8,764 bases of DNA, from contig JAGDBW010000167.1 of the NCBI GenBank assembly GCA_017958845.1, positions 1 through 8,764 on the forward strand. The letters run 5' to 3'. Both the position numbers and the translations under genes were made by a program. The DNA comes from Clostridia bacterium (GTDB taxonomy: Bacteria > Bacillota > Clostridia > Oscillospirales > CAG-272). A model generated the notes under the pieces. That model saw nothing but the letters and a program-made list of their open reading frames with translations. It had not been told where the DNA came from and did no database searches. Position 1 is the stretch's first letter. The number at the start of each line of letters is the position of its first letter. Of the stretch, positions 1-5,566 are shown piece by piece.

Positions 1-1471
1 CACGGTCCTTTTTGTCGGGCAAGAGGAGACTGAACAGAGGCGTCAGCACCAGCCCCGCCAGCATACATAACGCGCCCGCGTTGATGGGCGATTGCAGAAA
101 AGCGGGAAAGATCGACCGCGCCAGGATGTTGGCCATCATCACCACGGTCGAAAAGCCAAAGCTCACCCAGCACCCCGCGCGCGAGGCCTTTTTCCAGTAC
201 AGCCCGTAGAGGAACGGCGCGAGGAACGCCCCCGCCATCGCGCCCCACGAGATGCCCATCAGCTGCGCGATAAAGGCCACGCCCGACCGATACTGAAAGA
301 TCGCGATGCCCGCCGAGACGGCGATAAAGACCGCGATGAGGACCCGCATCGTGAGCAGCGACTGCTTTTCGCTCATCTCCTTTTTGACCGTCCCGCGGAC
401 AAAGTCCAGCGTCAGAGTCGAGGAGGAGGTCAGCACCAGCGAGGAGAGGGTGGACATCGAGGCCGAAAGGACCAGGATCACCACCAGAGCGATCAGGATC
501 GACGGCAGACCCGCCAGCATCGCGGGCACGATCGCGTCGTAGCCGGCTTTCGCCACGTCCACCCGGTCAGAAAAGAGCCGGCCGAACCCGCCGAGAAAAT
601 AGCAGCCGCCCGCCACCACCGTGGCGAAGAGGGTGGAGATGACCAGCCCCTTGGAGAGGGCCTGCTCGCTCTTGATGGCATAGAACTTCTGCACCATCTG
701 CGGCAGGCCCCAGGTCCCGAGACTGGTCAGGATCATCACGCCGATCAGACCCAGCGGGTCCGGCCCGAAAAAGGACGCAAACACGCCCGGCACGGTCGTA
801 GTCCCGTCGGAGACGGCCGCGAGGTCGGTGATAGCGGCCGAAAAGCCGCCCTGCGCGGCCAGCACCGCGGCGACGACGGCGACGATGCCGAACAGCATGA
901 TGATCCCCTGGATAAAGTCGTTGACCGCCGTCGCCATAAAACCGCCCGCGATCACGTACACGGCCGTCAGCACGGCCATGACGATCACGCAGATCGCATA
1001 GTCGACGTGAAACGCCATCTCAAACAGCCGGCTCAGGCCGTTGTAGAGCGAGGCGGTGTAGGGGATGAGAAAGACAAAGATGATGGCCGACGCGGCGAGC
1101 TTCAGCCCGCGGCTGCCGTACCGGGAGGCAAAGAACTGCGGCATGGTCGCCGAGTCGAGATGCTGGGTCATGACGCGCGTGCGCCGCCCCAGCACCGCCC
1201 AGGCGAGCAGGGAGCCGAGCAGGGCGTTGGCGATGCCGATCCAGGTCGCGGCGACGCCGTACTTCCAGCCGAACTGGCCGGCGTACCCGACAAAGATGAC
1301 CGCCGAAAAGTAGGACGTGCCGTAGGCAAACGCCGTCAGCCACGGGCCGACCTTCCGCCCCCCGAGCACAAAGCCGCTCACGTCCGTGGAGTGCTTCTTG
1401 CAGTACAGCCCCACCGCGATCATCACGCCGAAAAAGATGACGAGCATCGAAAGTTTGACAAAGAGATCCAT
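1..1471 (-). CDS. Sodium:solute symporter (SSS/PutP family), 3'-truncated by the window
   Basis: Inner-membrane Na+-coupled symporter; 490 codons are present with no stop before the window edge, against about 480-530 residues for the family, so only the end is missing. Start ATG 1469-1471 has GGAGG 7 nt upstream. The protein begins MDLFVKLSMLVIFFGVM and is hydrophobic throughout, with alternating helices and short basic loops. The GGRKVGPWLTAFAYG segment (37-51) is the family's TM1 region. The TM8 sodium-site motif LSASMSTLSS (335-344) places S340-T341 exactly where E. coli PutP has its Na+ ligands. However, the TM1 residue aligning by eye with PutP Asp55 is Tyr54, so the substrate is probably not proline and Na+ coordination may differ. 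Substrate unknown. It lies 121 nt downstream of the dgc gene on the same strand; I see no convincing terminator or promoter in that gap, which contains repeated GCGAA-type words. Confidence 0.93.
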   Translation of the reverse strand, partial: MDLFVKLSMLVIFFGVMIAVGLYCKKHSTDVSGFVLGGRKVGPWLTAFAYGTSYFSAVIFVGYAGQFGWKYGVAATWIGIANALLGSLLAWAVLGRRTRVMTQHLDSATMPQFFASRYGSRGLKLAASAIIFVFLIPYTASLYNGLSRLFEMAFHVDYAICVIVMAVLTAVYVIAGGFMATAVNDFIQGIIMLFGIVAVVAAVLAAQGGFSAAITDLAAVSDGTTTVPGVFASFFGPDPLGLIGVMILTSLGTWGLPQMVQKFYAIKSEQALSKGLVISTLFATVVAGGCYFLGGFGRLFSDRVDVAKAGYDAIVPAMLAGLPSILIALVVILVLSASMSTLSSLVLTSSSTLTLDFVRGTVKKEMSEKQSLLTMRVLIAVFIAVSAGIAIFQYRSGVAFIAQLMGISWGAMAGAFLAPFLYGLYWKKASRAGCWVSFGFSTVVMMANILARSIFPAFLQSPINAGALCMLAGLVLTPLFSLLLPDKKDR

Positions 1472-1592
1472 ACCGTCCTCCGAACAGGGATATACAAGGA
1501 TATAAAGATAGCAAAGATAATAAAGAGACAAAAAAGCATCTTGTCCCGGTTTTCGCGTTCGCTTTCGCCCGGTTCGCTTTCCTTTTTCTTTC

Positions 1593-2681
1593 TTATTGAG
1601 CCGATCCGTGACGTCGGTCCGTTCCGCGCTGCTGATAATAGCGCTCTTTCGCGGCGTACATCACCATATCCGACTCTCTGAGCATGTCCTCGACCGGCTT
1701 TTTCCCGTCGGCAGAAAAGCTATAACCCACAGCGCAGTGGTAGTCCGTTTCGCCGACGTTGTTTTCGATGCGCCGGATCAGCTCCGTCATCTCGGTCTGC
1801 GTCGTTTTGCGGCACAGGACGACAAACTCGTCGCCGCCGATCCGATATCCGAACTGCCTGCTTTTCAGCGCCCGGCGAAAGCAAAGCGCCAGCGTGAGCA
1901 GCGCCTCGTCTCCGGCGGCGTGTCCGAGCGTGTCGTTGATGACCTTCAGCCCGTTCATGTCGATGGATATCAGCGCCGTGATCTCCTCCGGGTTCTTGCA
2001 GATATCGGCGTGGTAGGCGTGTCGGTTGAGCAGTCCCGTCAGCGAGTCCTTCTTTGTCTGCTCCAGGATCTCAAACACGTAGTAGACAAACAGAGCGACG
2101 GCGAGCGTCGTGCAAAAGATCTTGGAAAAGTCGCTTTCGAACACAAACGGAAAGACCAACGCCGAAAGCAGCGCAAGGCTGAGAAAGGCAATGGGGACGA
2201 TCTCCATCCACTTTTTGTTGCTTCTCTTGACCAGCAGATAAACCAGAGCGACGCAGTACAGCCCCGCCACGACAAAGGGCAGATAACCGAGCGCCCCGCG
2301 TGAAAAACGGTTGTCCGCGTCGATGCGGAAGACGATGCCCGTAAAGATCGAAACGACGTTGATCGCCGCGAGGAGAATGGAGGGGATAAATATATACCAG
2401 GTCTGTTTTTTTACCAGCGAATAGATGATCTGAGAGACAAAGAAGGGCGTCGCGCTGTATCGGATCGCCATCAGAACGCAGCGCAGGACCCTGTGCTCGC
2501 TGTACATCGCGTACTCAAATTCCGCAAAGACGGCAAGAGAAAGCAAAAACACGCCGGCGACCAGAACGTACAGACGCCGGATCGTCTTTTTGTCCAGAAA
2601 AACCGTGATGCGGAGCGCGATCGCAAACGCGGACAAAATCAATATCAGCGACCAGTTCTGCAAAATATACTCTTTGATCAT
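1593..2681 (-). CDS. Membrane-anchored GGDEF diguanylate cyclase
   Basis: Predicted to make cyclic di-GMP from two GTP at the membrane. 362 aa. Residues 1-205 hold about six hydrophobic segments (roughly 8-28, 36-54, 66-90, 95-118, 131-151, 160-205) with basic linkers, acting as a membrane sensor module that I cannot assign to a named family. The GGDEF domain follows: DSLTGLLNR (212-220), the Mg/GTP segment from D241 (DMNGLKVINDTLGHAAGDE, 241-259), and RIGGDEFV (280-287). The catalytic signature is intact, so it should be active. The inhibitory I-site RxxD expected five residues before GGDEF reads KSRQ, so product inhibition through that site is unlikely. ATG 2679-2681 has AAAGGA about 6 nt upstream. 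Transcription probably starts near 2772 from the extended -10 at 2779-2789, leaving a leader of about 90 nt. No EAL or HD-GYP partner is in view. Confidence 0.93.
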   Translation of the reverse strand: MIKEYILQNWSLILILSAFAIALRITVFLDKKTIRRLYVLVAGVFLLSLAVFAEFEYAMYSEHRVLRCVLMAIRYSATPFFVSQIIYSLVKKQTWYIFIPSILLAAINVVSIFTGIVFRIDADNRFSRGALGYLPFVVAGLYCVALVYLLVKRSNKKWMEIVPIAFLSLALLSALVFPFVFESDFSKIFCTTLAVALFVYYVFEILEQTKKDSLTGLLNRHAYHADICKNPEEITALISIDMNGLKVINDTLGHAAGDEALLTLALCFRRALKSRQFGYRIGGDEFVVLCRKTTQTEMTELIRRIENNVGETDYHCAVGYSFSADGKKPVEDMLRESDMVMYAAKERYYQQRGTDRRHGSAQ

Positions 2682-2706
2682 ACGCTATCCTTTTACAGTG
2701 TCCAGA

Positions 2707-2746
2707 CCGGGTCGTTTTTTGCGGCGTGTCCCGGCTCATCCGCCGC
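2707..2746 (-). promoter_or_regulatory. Candidate H-type pseudoknot in the dgc 5' leader
   Basis: Read on the minus strand, GCGGCG (2746-2741) pairs with CGCCGC (2726-2721) around a 14-nt loop. The loop contains CCGGG (2734-2730), which can pair with CCCGG (2711-2707) just after an A6 stretch. Stem 1 is 6 bp, stem 2 is 5 bp and the third loop is A-rich, the topology used by preQ1-type riboswitches. It ends about 14 nt before the ribosome binding site of the GGDEF gene. The sequence does not match any riboswitch consensus I can recall. It could be a chance fold in GC-rich DNA. Confidence 0.3.
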
Positions 2747-2778
2747 CCCCTGTCACAAAGGGCAGAAAAAACAAAAAC

Positions 2779-2789
2779 AGTATACCACA
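2779..2789 (-). promoter_or_regulatory. Extended -10 promoter of the diguanylate cyclase gene
   Basis: On the minus strand TGTGG is followed by TATACT, a sigma-A extended -10 (TRTGn-TATAAT type). The -35 position 17 nt upstream (TTCTAT) is poor, which the extended -10 can offset. It directs transcription into the GGDEF gene about 98 nt downstream. The 12-mer TGTGGTATACTG recurs exactly at the promoter of the 4504-5019 lipoprotein. Confidence 0.7.
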
Positions 2790-2912
2790 AACGATCGAAA
2801 AATAGAAGAGTTTTGCGTCATTTTATCGCGGCTTTAGACGTTGATCATAAAATAGTGAAATAAAGAAAGGGCAAAATCGCGGTTTTCCCCCGTCCGCGAG
2901 GACGGATTTCGC

Positions 2913-2935
2913 AAAAAAAGCGCGCTTTCGCGCGC
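2913..2935 (-). terminator. Intrinsic terminator of msrC
   Basis: On the minus strand GCGCGC, a GAAA tetraloop and GCGCGC are followed by seven T. It lies 45 nt past the msrC stop. A second perfect 6-bp hairpin (CCGTCC/GGACGG, 2890-2905) follows downstream and may back it up. Confidence 0.88.
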
Positions 2936-2979
2936 CTTTTGGCCGGAGCCGATGAACGGGCCAAAACCGGCATGAGGGG

Positions 2980-3438
2980 TCAGAGCGTCCCGACGAGATG
3001 GTTTTCCAGCGCCCGCGCGACGGCCTCGAGGTCCGCGCGATCCCGCGCGCCGAAGCGCGAGAGGGAGGCGCTGTCGACGTCCAGCACGCCGTACAGCCGC
3101 CCGTCCCAAAACAGCGGCACGACGATCTCCGAGCGGCTGCGCGCGTCGCAGGCGATATGTCCGGCAAAGGTCGTCACGTCCTCCACGCACACGGTCTCGC
3201 CCCGCTGCGCGGCCGTGCCGCACACGCCGCGTCCGCGGCGGATACAGGTACAGGCGACCCGCCCCTGAAACGGCCCGAGCCACAGGTCGCCCGCCTCGTC
3301 CGCGAGATAAAAGCCGACCCAGTTGATATCCTCCAGCGTCTCGGCGAGCAGCGCGCCGACGTTGGCCAGCAGCGGCAGATCCCGCCGGCTGCCCTCTCCG
3401 AGGGCGGCCACGCGCTCGACGCATTCTTTTCGATCCAT
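2980..3438 (-). CDS. msrC: Free methionine-(R)-sulfoxide reductase (GAF-domain fRMsr)
   Basis: Cytosolic enzyme that reduces free L-methionine-R-sulfoxide with thioredoxin-type electrons, an oxidative-damage repair role. 152 aa, a single GAF domain, close to the family's usual ~150-165. The start is ATG 3436-3438 (MDRKECVERV), with GGAGG 5 nt upstream; an in-frame upstream ATG at 3480 lacks a ribosome binding site and would add a tail unlike the family. Family segments are plain: DINWVGFYL (37-45), GPFQGRVACTCI (55-66), GRGVCG (69-74), FAGHIACDA (91-99) and SEIVVPLFWDG (103-113). The three functional cysteines are C63, C73 and C97, with the same 10- and 24-residue spacing as Cys84/94/118 of the E. 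coli enzyme. An extra Cys65 is nearby. No clear promoter is seen in the 133-nt gap, so it may be read through from the upstream lipoprotein gene. Confidence 0.95.
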   Translation of the reverse strand: MDRKECVERVAALGEGSRRDLPLLANVGALLAETLEDINWVGFYLADEAGDLWLGPFQGRVACTCIRRGRGVCGTAAQRGETVCVEDVTTFAGHIACDARSRSEIVVPLFWDGRLYGVLDVDSASLSRFGARDRADLEAVARALENHLVGTL

Positions 3439-3520
3439 ACATACCTCCGCGCCCCGCGCCGATCGACCCGCCGCGGGCACAAAACGAATTCAAACCGAAC
3501 GCCGAAAAGCGAAAGCGGAC

Positions 3521-3536
3521 GCCGGCGAAGGCCGGC
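3521..3536 (-). terminator. Weak hairpin after the 3572-4309 lipoprotein gene
   Basis: GCCGGC pairs with GCCGGC around a 4-nt loop, 35 nt past the lipoprotein stop. On the minus strand it is followed by only scattered T (GTCCGCTTTCGCTTTT), so termination would be weak or partial. This leaves read-through into msrC possible. Confidence 0.3.
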
Positions 3537-3571
3537 CGCCCCGCCCGTTTCCGGTCGAAAAGCCCCCCGCG

Positions 3572-4309
3572 TCAGCTCTCGATCTGCGGGAACGTGACGC
3601 TGATCTCTCCGTAGGAAGAATAATAGAAATAGATGCTTTCTTCCTCTCCCACAGCCAGCCGGACCTCTTCGATCCGACCGTCGACGATCCGGACGGCCCA
3701 AAGGCCGTACCGCGCGGCGAGCGACACGTTCTCCGATTCGCCCGTTTGCGGCACGGACACGTAGGTGTTCGTCTCTTCGTCAAATGCAAAATCGGCGTAC
3801 CGGTGTTCAAACAGGCCATAACTCATAAAGAACTCGACGAGCGTGCTTTCACGCTCCTCGACGGTCCATCCGTTCCAATAAGAGTAGTCGTCATAGGTCA
3901 GCACGTCGCCGGCGAGGGCCTTCATATGGACGTATCCGTCGGTCCTCTGCTCGGCGGGCGGCTCGCCTTCCGGCTGTGTCCGCAGCCCCAGACCGGTCAC
4001 ATAGATCTTTCCGTCGTCAAAGGAAACGGTCGCTTCCCAGTCCTCTCCCGACGCGGGATCCGGCCCCATCGCTCCGGGATAGACCACCCGGATCATGAGG
4101 TTGGAGCGGAACGCCAGCTTTTCGAGATCGAACAGATCGTTCCATTCATCCTCGGTCACCCGATAGCTCTCCGCGCCGCCCTCGGGCGCGGCCGTGGTCG
4201 CGGTCTCGGTCCCGCCGGTCGTCCGTCCGGCGCTTCCGCCGCACGAATCGCAGGCGACGAAACAAAACAGGCACACAGCGGCCAAAAGCAAAACCGATAT
4301 CTTTTTCAT
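3572..4309 (-). CDS. Lipoprotein of unknown function
   Basis: 245 aa. A typical type II signal, MKKISVLLLAAVCLFCFVAC, has a lipobox FVAC with Cys20 as the lipidated residue, so it should be anchored on the outer face of the membrane. A Gly/Thr-rich linker (24-47) leads to VTEDEWNDLF (51-60) and then a folded domain rich in acidic and aromatic residues with alternating strand-like stretches, e.g. WEATVSFDDGKIYVTGLGL and YDDYSYWNGWTVEE. The VTEDEW start followed by a beta-rich domain resembles small Clostridia lipoproteins I have seen, but no function is known to me. Start ATG 4307-4309 has GAGGT 7 nt upstream. The gene has its own near-consensus promoter only about 30 nt away, giving a short leader. 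Gene and signal are secure; function is unassigned. Confidence 0.9.
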   Translation of the reverse strand: MKKISVLLLAAVCLFCFVACDSCGGSAGRTTGGTETATTAAPEGGAESYRVTEDEWNDLFDLEKLAFRSNLMIRVVYPGAMGPDPASGEDWEATVSFDDGKIYVTGLGLRTQPEGEPPAEQRTDGYVHMKALAGDVLTYDDYSYWNGWTVEERESTLVEFFMSYGLFEHRYADFAFDEETNTYVSVPQTGESENVSLAARYGLWAVRIVDGRIEEVRLAVGEEESIYFYYSSYGEISVTFPQIES

Positions 4310-4341
4310 GTCCGATACCTCGCGTGTCGATATGATATAAA

Positions 4342-4370
4342 ATTATACTCCCGGAAACCCGACAAGTCAA
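4342..4370 (-). promoter_or_regulatory. Sigma-A promoter of the 3572-4309 lipoprotein
   Basis: On the minus strand TTGACT (4370-4365), a 17-nt spacer, then TATAAT (4347-4342). This is the best-matching promoter in the window. Start of transcription should be near 4335, about 26 nt before the ATG. Confidence 0.85.
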
Positions 4371-4452
4371 CAGCGATCGCCCGCCGTTCGACGGTTTCTG
4401 ACCGCGCCGCGCTCTTGTCCCGCCGGAGCGGATCCGGTCGGCGAAGCGACAG

Positions 4453-4483
4453 AAAAAAGACGCCGCGGCACAGCGCGGCGTCT
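4453..4483 (-). terminator. Intrinsic terminator of the 4504-5019 lipoprotein
   Basis: On the minus strand GACGCCGCG (4482-4474), loop CTGTGC, then CGCGGCGTC (4467-4459) and six T. The 9-bp GC-rich stem extends by one A-T pair. It sits 21 nt past the stop and separates the two lipoprotein genes. Confidence 0.92.
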
Positions 4484-4503
4484 GCCGACCTCCGGCGCAG
4501 GCG

Positions 4504-5019
4504 TCAAAAGTCGATGTACGGCAGATCCGGTTCCCGGTACTCAAAGGACTCGACGTCGGTGCGCGCGTCACACTCCGGGTTGGTACAATGGCGGGAGCGC
4601 TCGCCCGGCGCCTCTTCGGTGGCGGGGACGTCGATGGTCCACTCGGTCGACCAGACGTGCTCGCCCAACACACCGTCGTTGACGTCCCGCGTCGCGCCGC
4701 AGGCGGCGCACACCTGATGATCGACGCCCTCGTGCCGGCAGTCGCCGTCGGTGTGGGAGACCGTCTCCCATTGGTGCTCGCAGACCGGCGACGTTTCGAT
4801 CGGGGCGGTTTCGGCGGGGGGTTCCGTCTGTATCGGGCCGGTTTGGATGTCCGATTCTGTCTCCGGGTCGGTCACATGGTCGCCGTGCGGTCCCGTGAGC
4901 GGCTCGCTCGCGGCGGGATCGGCGCGGACGGGGATCGGCGCGATTTCGACGCGACATCCCGCGCATCCGACGCAGGCGATGAGCAGCAGCGCCGCACAGA
5001 CCATCCGATGTCGTTTCAT
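4504..5019 (-). CDS. Lipoprotein with a Cys/His repeat domain
   Basis: 171 aa. Signal MKRHRMVCAALLLIAC has lipobox LIAC, making Cys16 the likely lipidated residue; C19 or C22 are less likely alternatives. Residues 28-78 are a Pro/Thr/Glu-rich spacer, probably a cell-wall stalk. The domain at 80-158 carries two units of the type C-x-H-x-W ... C-x2-C-G-x-T and G-x-H-x-W ... W-T-x-D-x-P-A-T ... H-C-x4-C, with cysteines at 80, 94, 104, 107, 145 and 150. Such units recur in Firmicutes surface proteins, where metal binding is suspected; no enzymatic motif is visible. The second unit has CTNPEC where CxxC is usual. ATG 5017-5019 has AAGGAG 9 nt upstream. It has its own promoter at 5067-5077 and a strong terminator, so it is probably monocistronic. 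Confidence 0.88.
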   Translation of the reverse strand: MKRHRMVCAALLLIACVGCAGCRVEIAPIPVRADPAASEPLTGPHGDHVTDPETESDIQTGPIQTEPPAETAPIETSPVCEHQWETVSHTDGDCRHEGVDHQVCAACGATRDVNDGVLGEHVWSTEWTIDVPATEEAPGERSRHCTNPECDARTDVESFEYREPDLPYIDF

Positions 5020-5066
5020 GGCCGTCTTTCTCCTTCGGTTTCGGGCGGAGGTGTTCGTTCGCTTTC

Positions 5067-5077
5067 AGTATACCACA
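5067..5077 (-). promoter_or_regulatory. Extended -10 promoter of the 4504-5019 lipoprotein
   Basis: On the minus strand TGTGG then TATACT. The -35 region 17 nt upstream reads TTTCTG, which is weak. It shares the exact 12-mer TGTGGTATACTG with the dgc promoter, and both have CGATC a few bases upstream. Confidence 0.65.
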
Positions 5078-5152
5078 GATCGGGCGGCGCAGAAAGGGGC
5101 AGATTGCCCATTTTGAGGCGGCTTTTTTGGGCACAACAGACAACGGCGGCGC

Positions 5153-5181
5153 TTGACTTCGACGGCTCCCTGTGCTACAAT
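5153..5181 (+). promoter_or_regulatory. Sigma-A promoter of tRNA-Leu
   Basis: TTGACT (5153-5158), a 17-nt spacer, TACAAT (5176-5181), with TGTGC directly before the -10. This strong promoter lies 46 nt before the mature tRNA 5' end, divergent from the lipoprotein promoter about 75 nt away. Confidence 0.88.
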
Positions 5182-5227
5182 CAACTTGCGCGGCCGCACG
5201 GCCGCCGCACGTATCCCTCTCCACCGC

Positions 5228-5318
5228 GCCGATGTGGCGGAACAGGCAGACGCCTCGGACTTAAAATCCGATGAGGATTTGACCCCTCGTACCGGTTCGA
5301 GCCCGGTCATCGGCACCA
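5228..5318 (+). tRNA. tRNA-Leu (anticodon UAA), CCA encoded
   Basis: The acceptor stem GCCGATG (5228-5234) pairs with CATCGGC (5308-5314), then A73 and an encoded CCA (5316-5318). The anticodon stem TCGGA/TCCGA (5255-5259, 5267-5271) encloses loop CTTAAAA, with anticodon TAA at 5262-5264. A long class II variable arm (GAGG...CCTC) and the T arm ACCGG-TTCGAGC-CCGGT follow. The long variable arm, A73 and TAA anticodon together identify leucine, reading UUA/UUG, codons that are rare in this GC-rich sequence. It has its own promoter and terminator. Confidence 0.97.
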
Positions 5319-5319
5319 C

Positions 5320-5356
5320 GAAAAAGTCTCTTTTGTCTGGCAAAAGAGACTTTTTC
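5320..5356. terminator. tRNA-Leu terminator, perfect 16-bp hairpin
   Basis: GAAAAAGTCTCTTTTG (5320-5335) pairs without mismatch to CAAAAGAGACTTTTTC (5341-5356) around TCTGG. It begins 2 nt after the CCA end. A and T runs at both ends of the stem let it act on either strand, and it isolates the tRNA from the downstream operon. Confidence 0.92.
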
Positions 5357-5360
5357 AATG

Positions 5361-5449
5361 ATATCCGTTCCCTTCGGGCACGGAGGATATACCTTTGGTA
5401 TGATAGGTGCTTCGCATAGGGTTTACGCCTGCGGCGTACGAAGGAACGG
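5361..5449. repeat. Array of triloop palindromes inside an inverted repeat
   Basis: The outer arms CCGTTCCCTTCG (5365-5376) and CGAAGGAACGG (5439-5449) are complementary apart from one bulged C. Inside or overlapping are four small palindromes, each with a 3-nt loop: CCC-TTC-GGG (5370-5378), ATACC-TTT-GGTAT (5389-5401), GTGC-TTC-GCAT (5407-5417, one G-T pair) and TACGCC-TGC-GGCGTA (5424-5438). Loop centres are about 17-21 nt apart. The first palindrome also extends to ATATCCGT/ACGG...ATAT (5361-5390), which would compete with the outer arms. It lies after the tRNA terminator and before the next promoter, so it is not part of a known gene. An interspersed repeat or a structured RNA/DNA element are both possible. 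Confidence 0.6.
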
Positions 5450-5487
5450 CGAAAACCGGCAGAGCTGCGGCGAAAGTTCAAAAACTG

Positions 5488-5517
5488 TTTACACAAAACG
5501 GGCGCGTATGATATACT
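5488..5517 (+). promoter_or_regulatory. Promoter of the DUF5685 operon
   Basis: TTTACA (5488-5493), an 18-nt spacer, then TATACT (5512-5517) with TATGA directly upstream, an extended -10. The predicted start near 5524 falls just after the ATG at 5522, which supports GTG 5567 as the true translation start. Confidence 0.75.
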
Positions 5518-5566
5518 ATATATGTCGTTGAAAAAAGGAACACCCTCCAAAAAAAGGAGACCCGCC

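Noticed and set aside
92..1681. 529-aa plus-strand reading frame across the symporter
   Set aside because: It is antisense to a clear membrane transporter, is full of Arg/His/Gly/Asp low complexity, has no family motifs and no ribosome binding site.
2707..2746. Known preQ1 or fluoride riboswitch
   Set aside because: The topology or loop start is reminiscent, but conserved bases and, for fluoride, the second hairpin are missing, so I list it only as a candidate pseudoknot.
2515..2790. 91-aa minus-strand frame starting near the dgc promoter
   Set aside because: Its start lies at the -10 element, so it would not be transcribed from that promoter, and it overlaps the dgc coding region in another frame.
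2834..3493. 219-aa minus-strand frame over msrC
   Set aside because: Out-of-frame Arg/Gly-rich shadow of msrC; the msrC frame has full family motifs and a ribosome binding site.
5153..5419. 88-aa frame reading ADVAEQADASDLKSDE through the tRNA
   Set aside because: This is the usual spurious translation of a tRNA-Leu gene; it crosses the tRNA promoter, tRNA and terminator.
5065..5550. 161-aa minus-strand frame containing VPMTGLEPVRG
   Set aside because: Antisense to the tRNA and its terminator; this peptide is a well-known artefact of tRNA antisense translation.
5522..5566. ATG start at 5522 for the DUF5685 gene
   Set aside because: It lies at or before the predicted transcription start and has no ribosome binding site; GTG 5567 has AAAGGAG and gives the MFGYVRP start.
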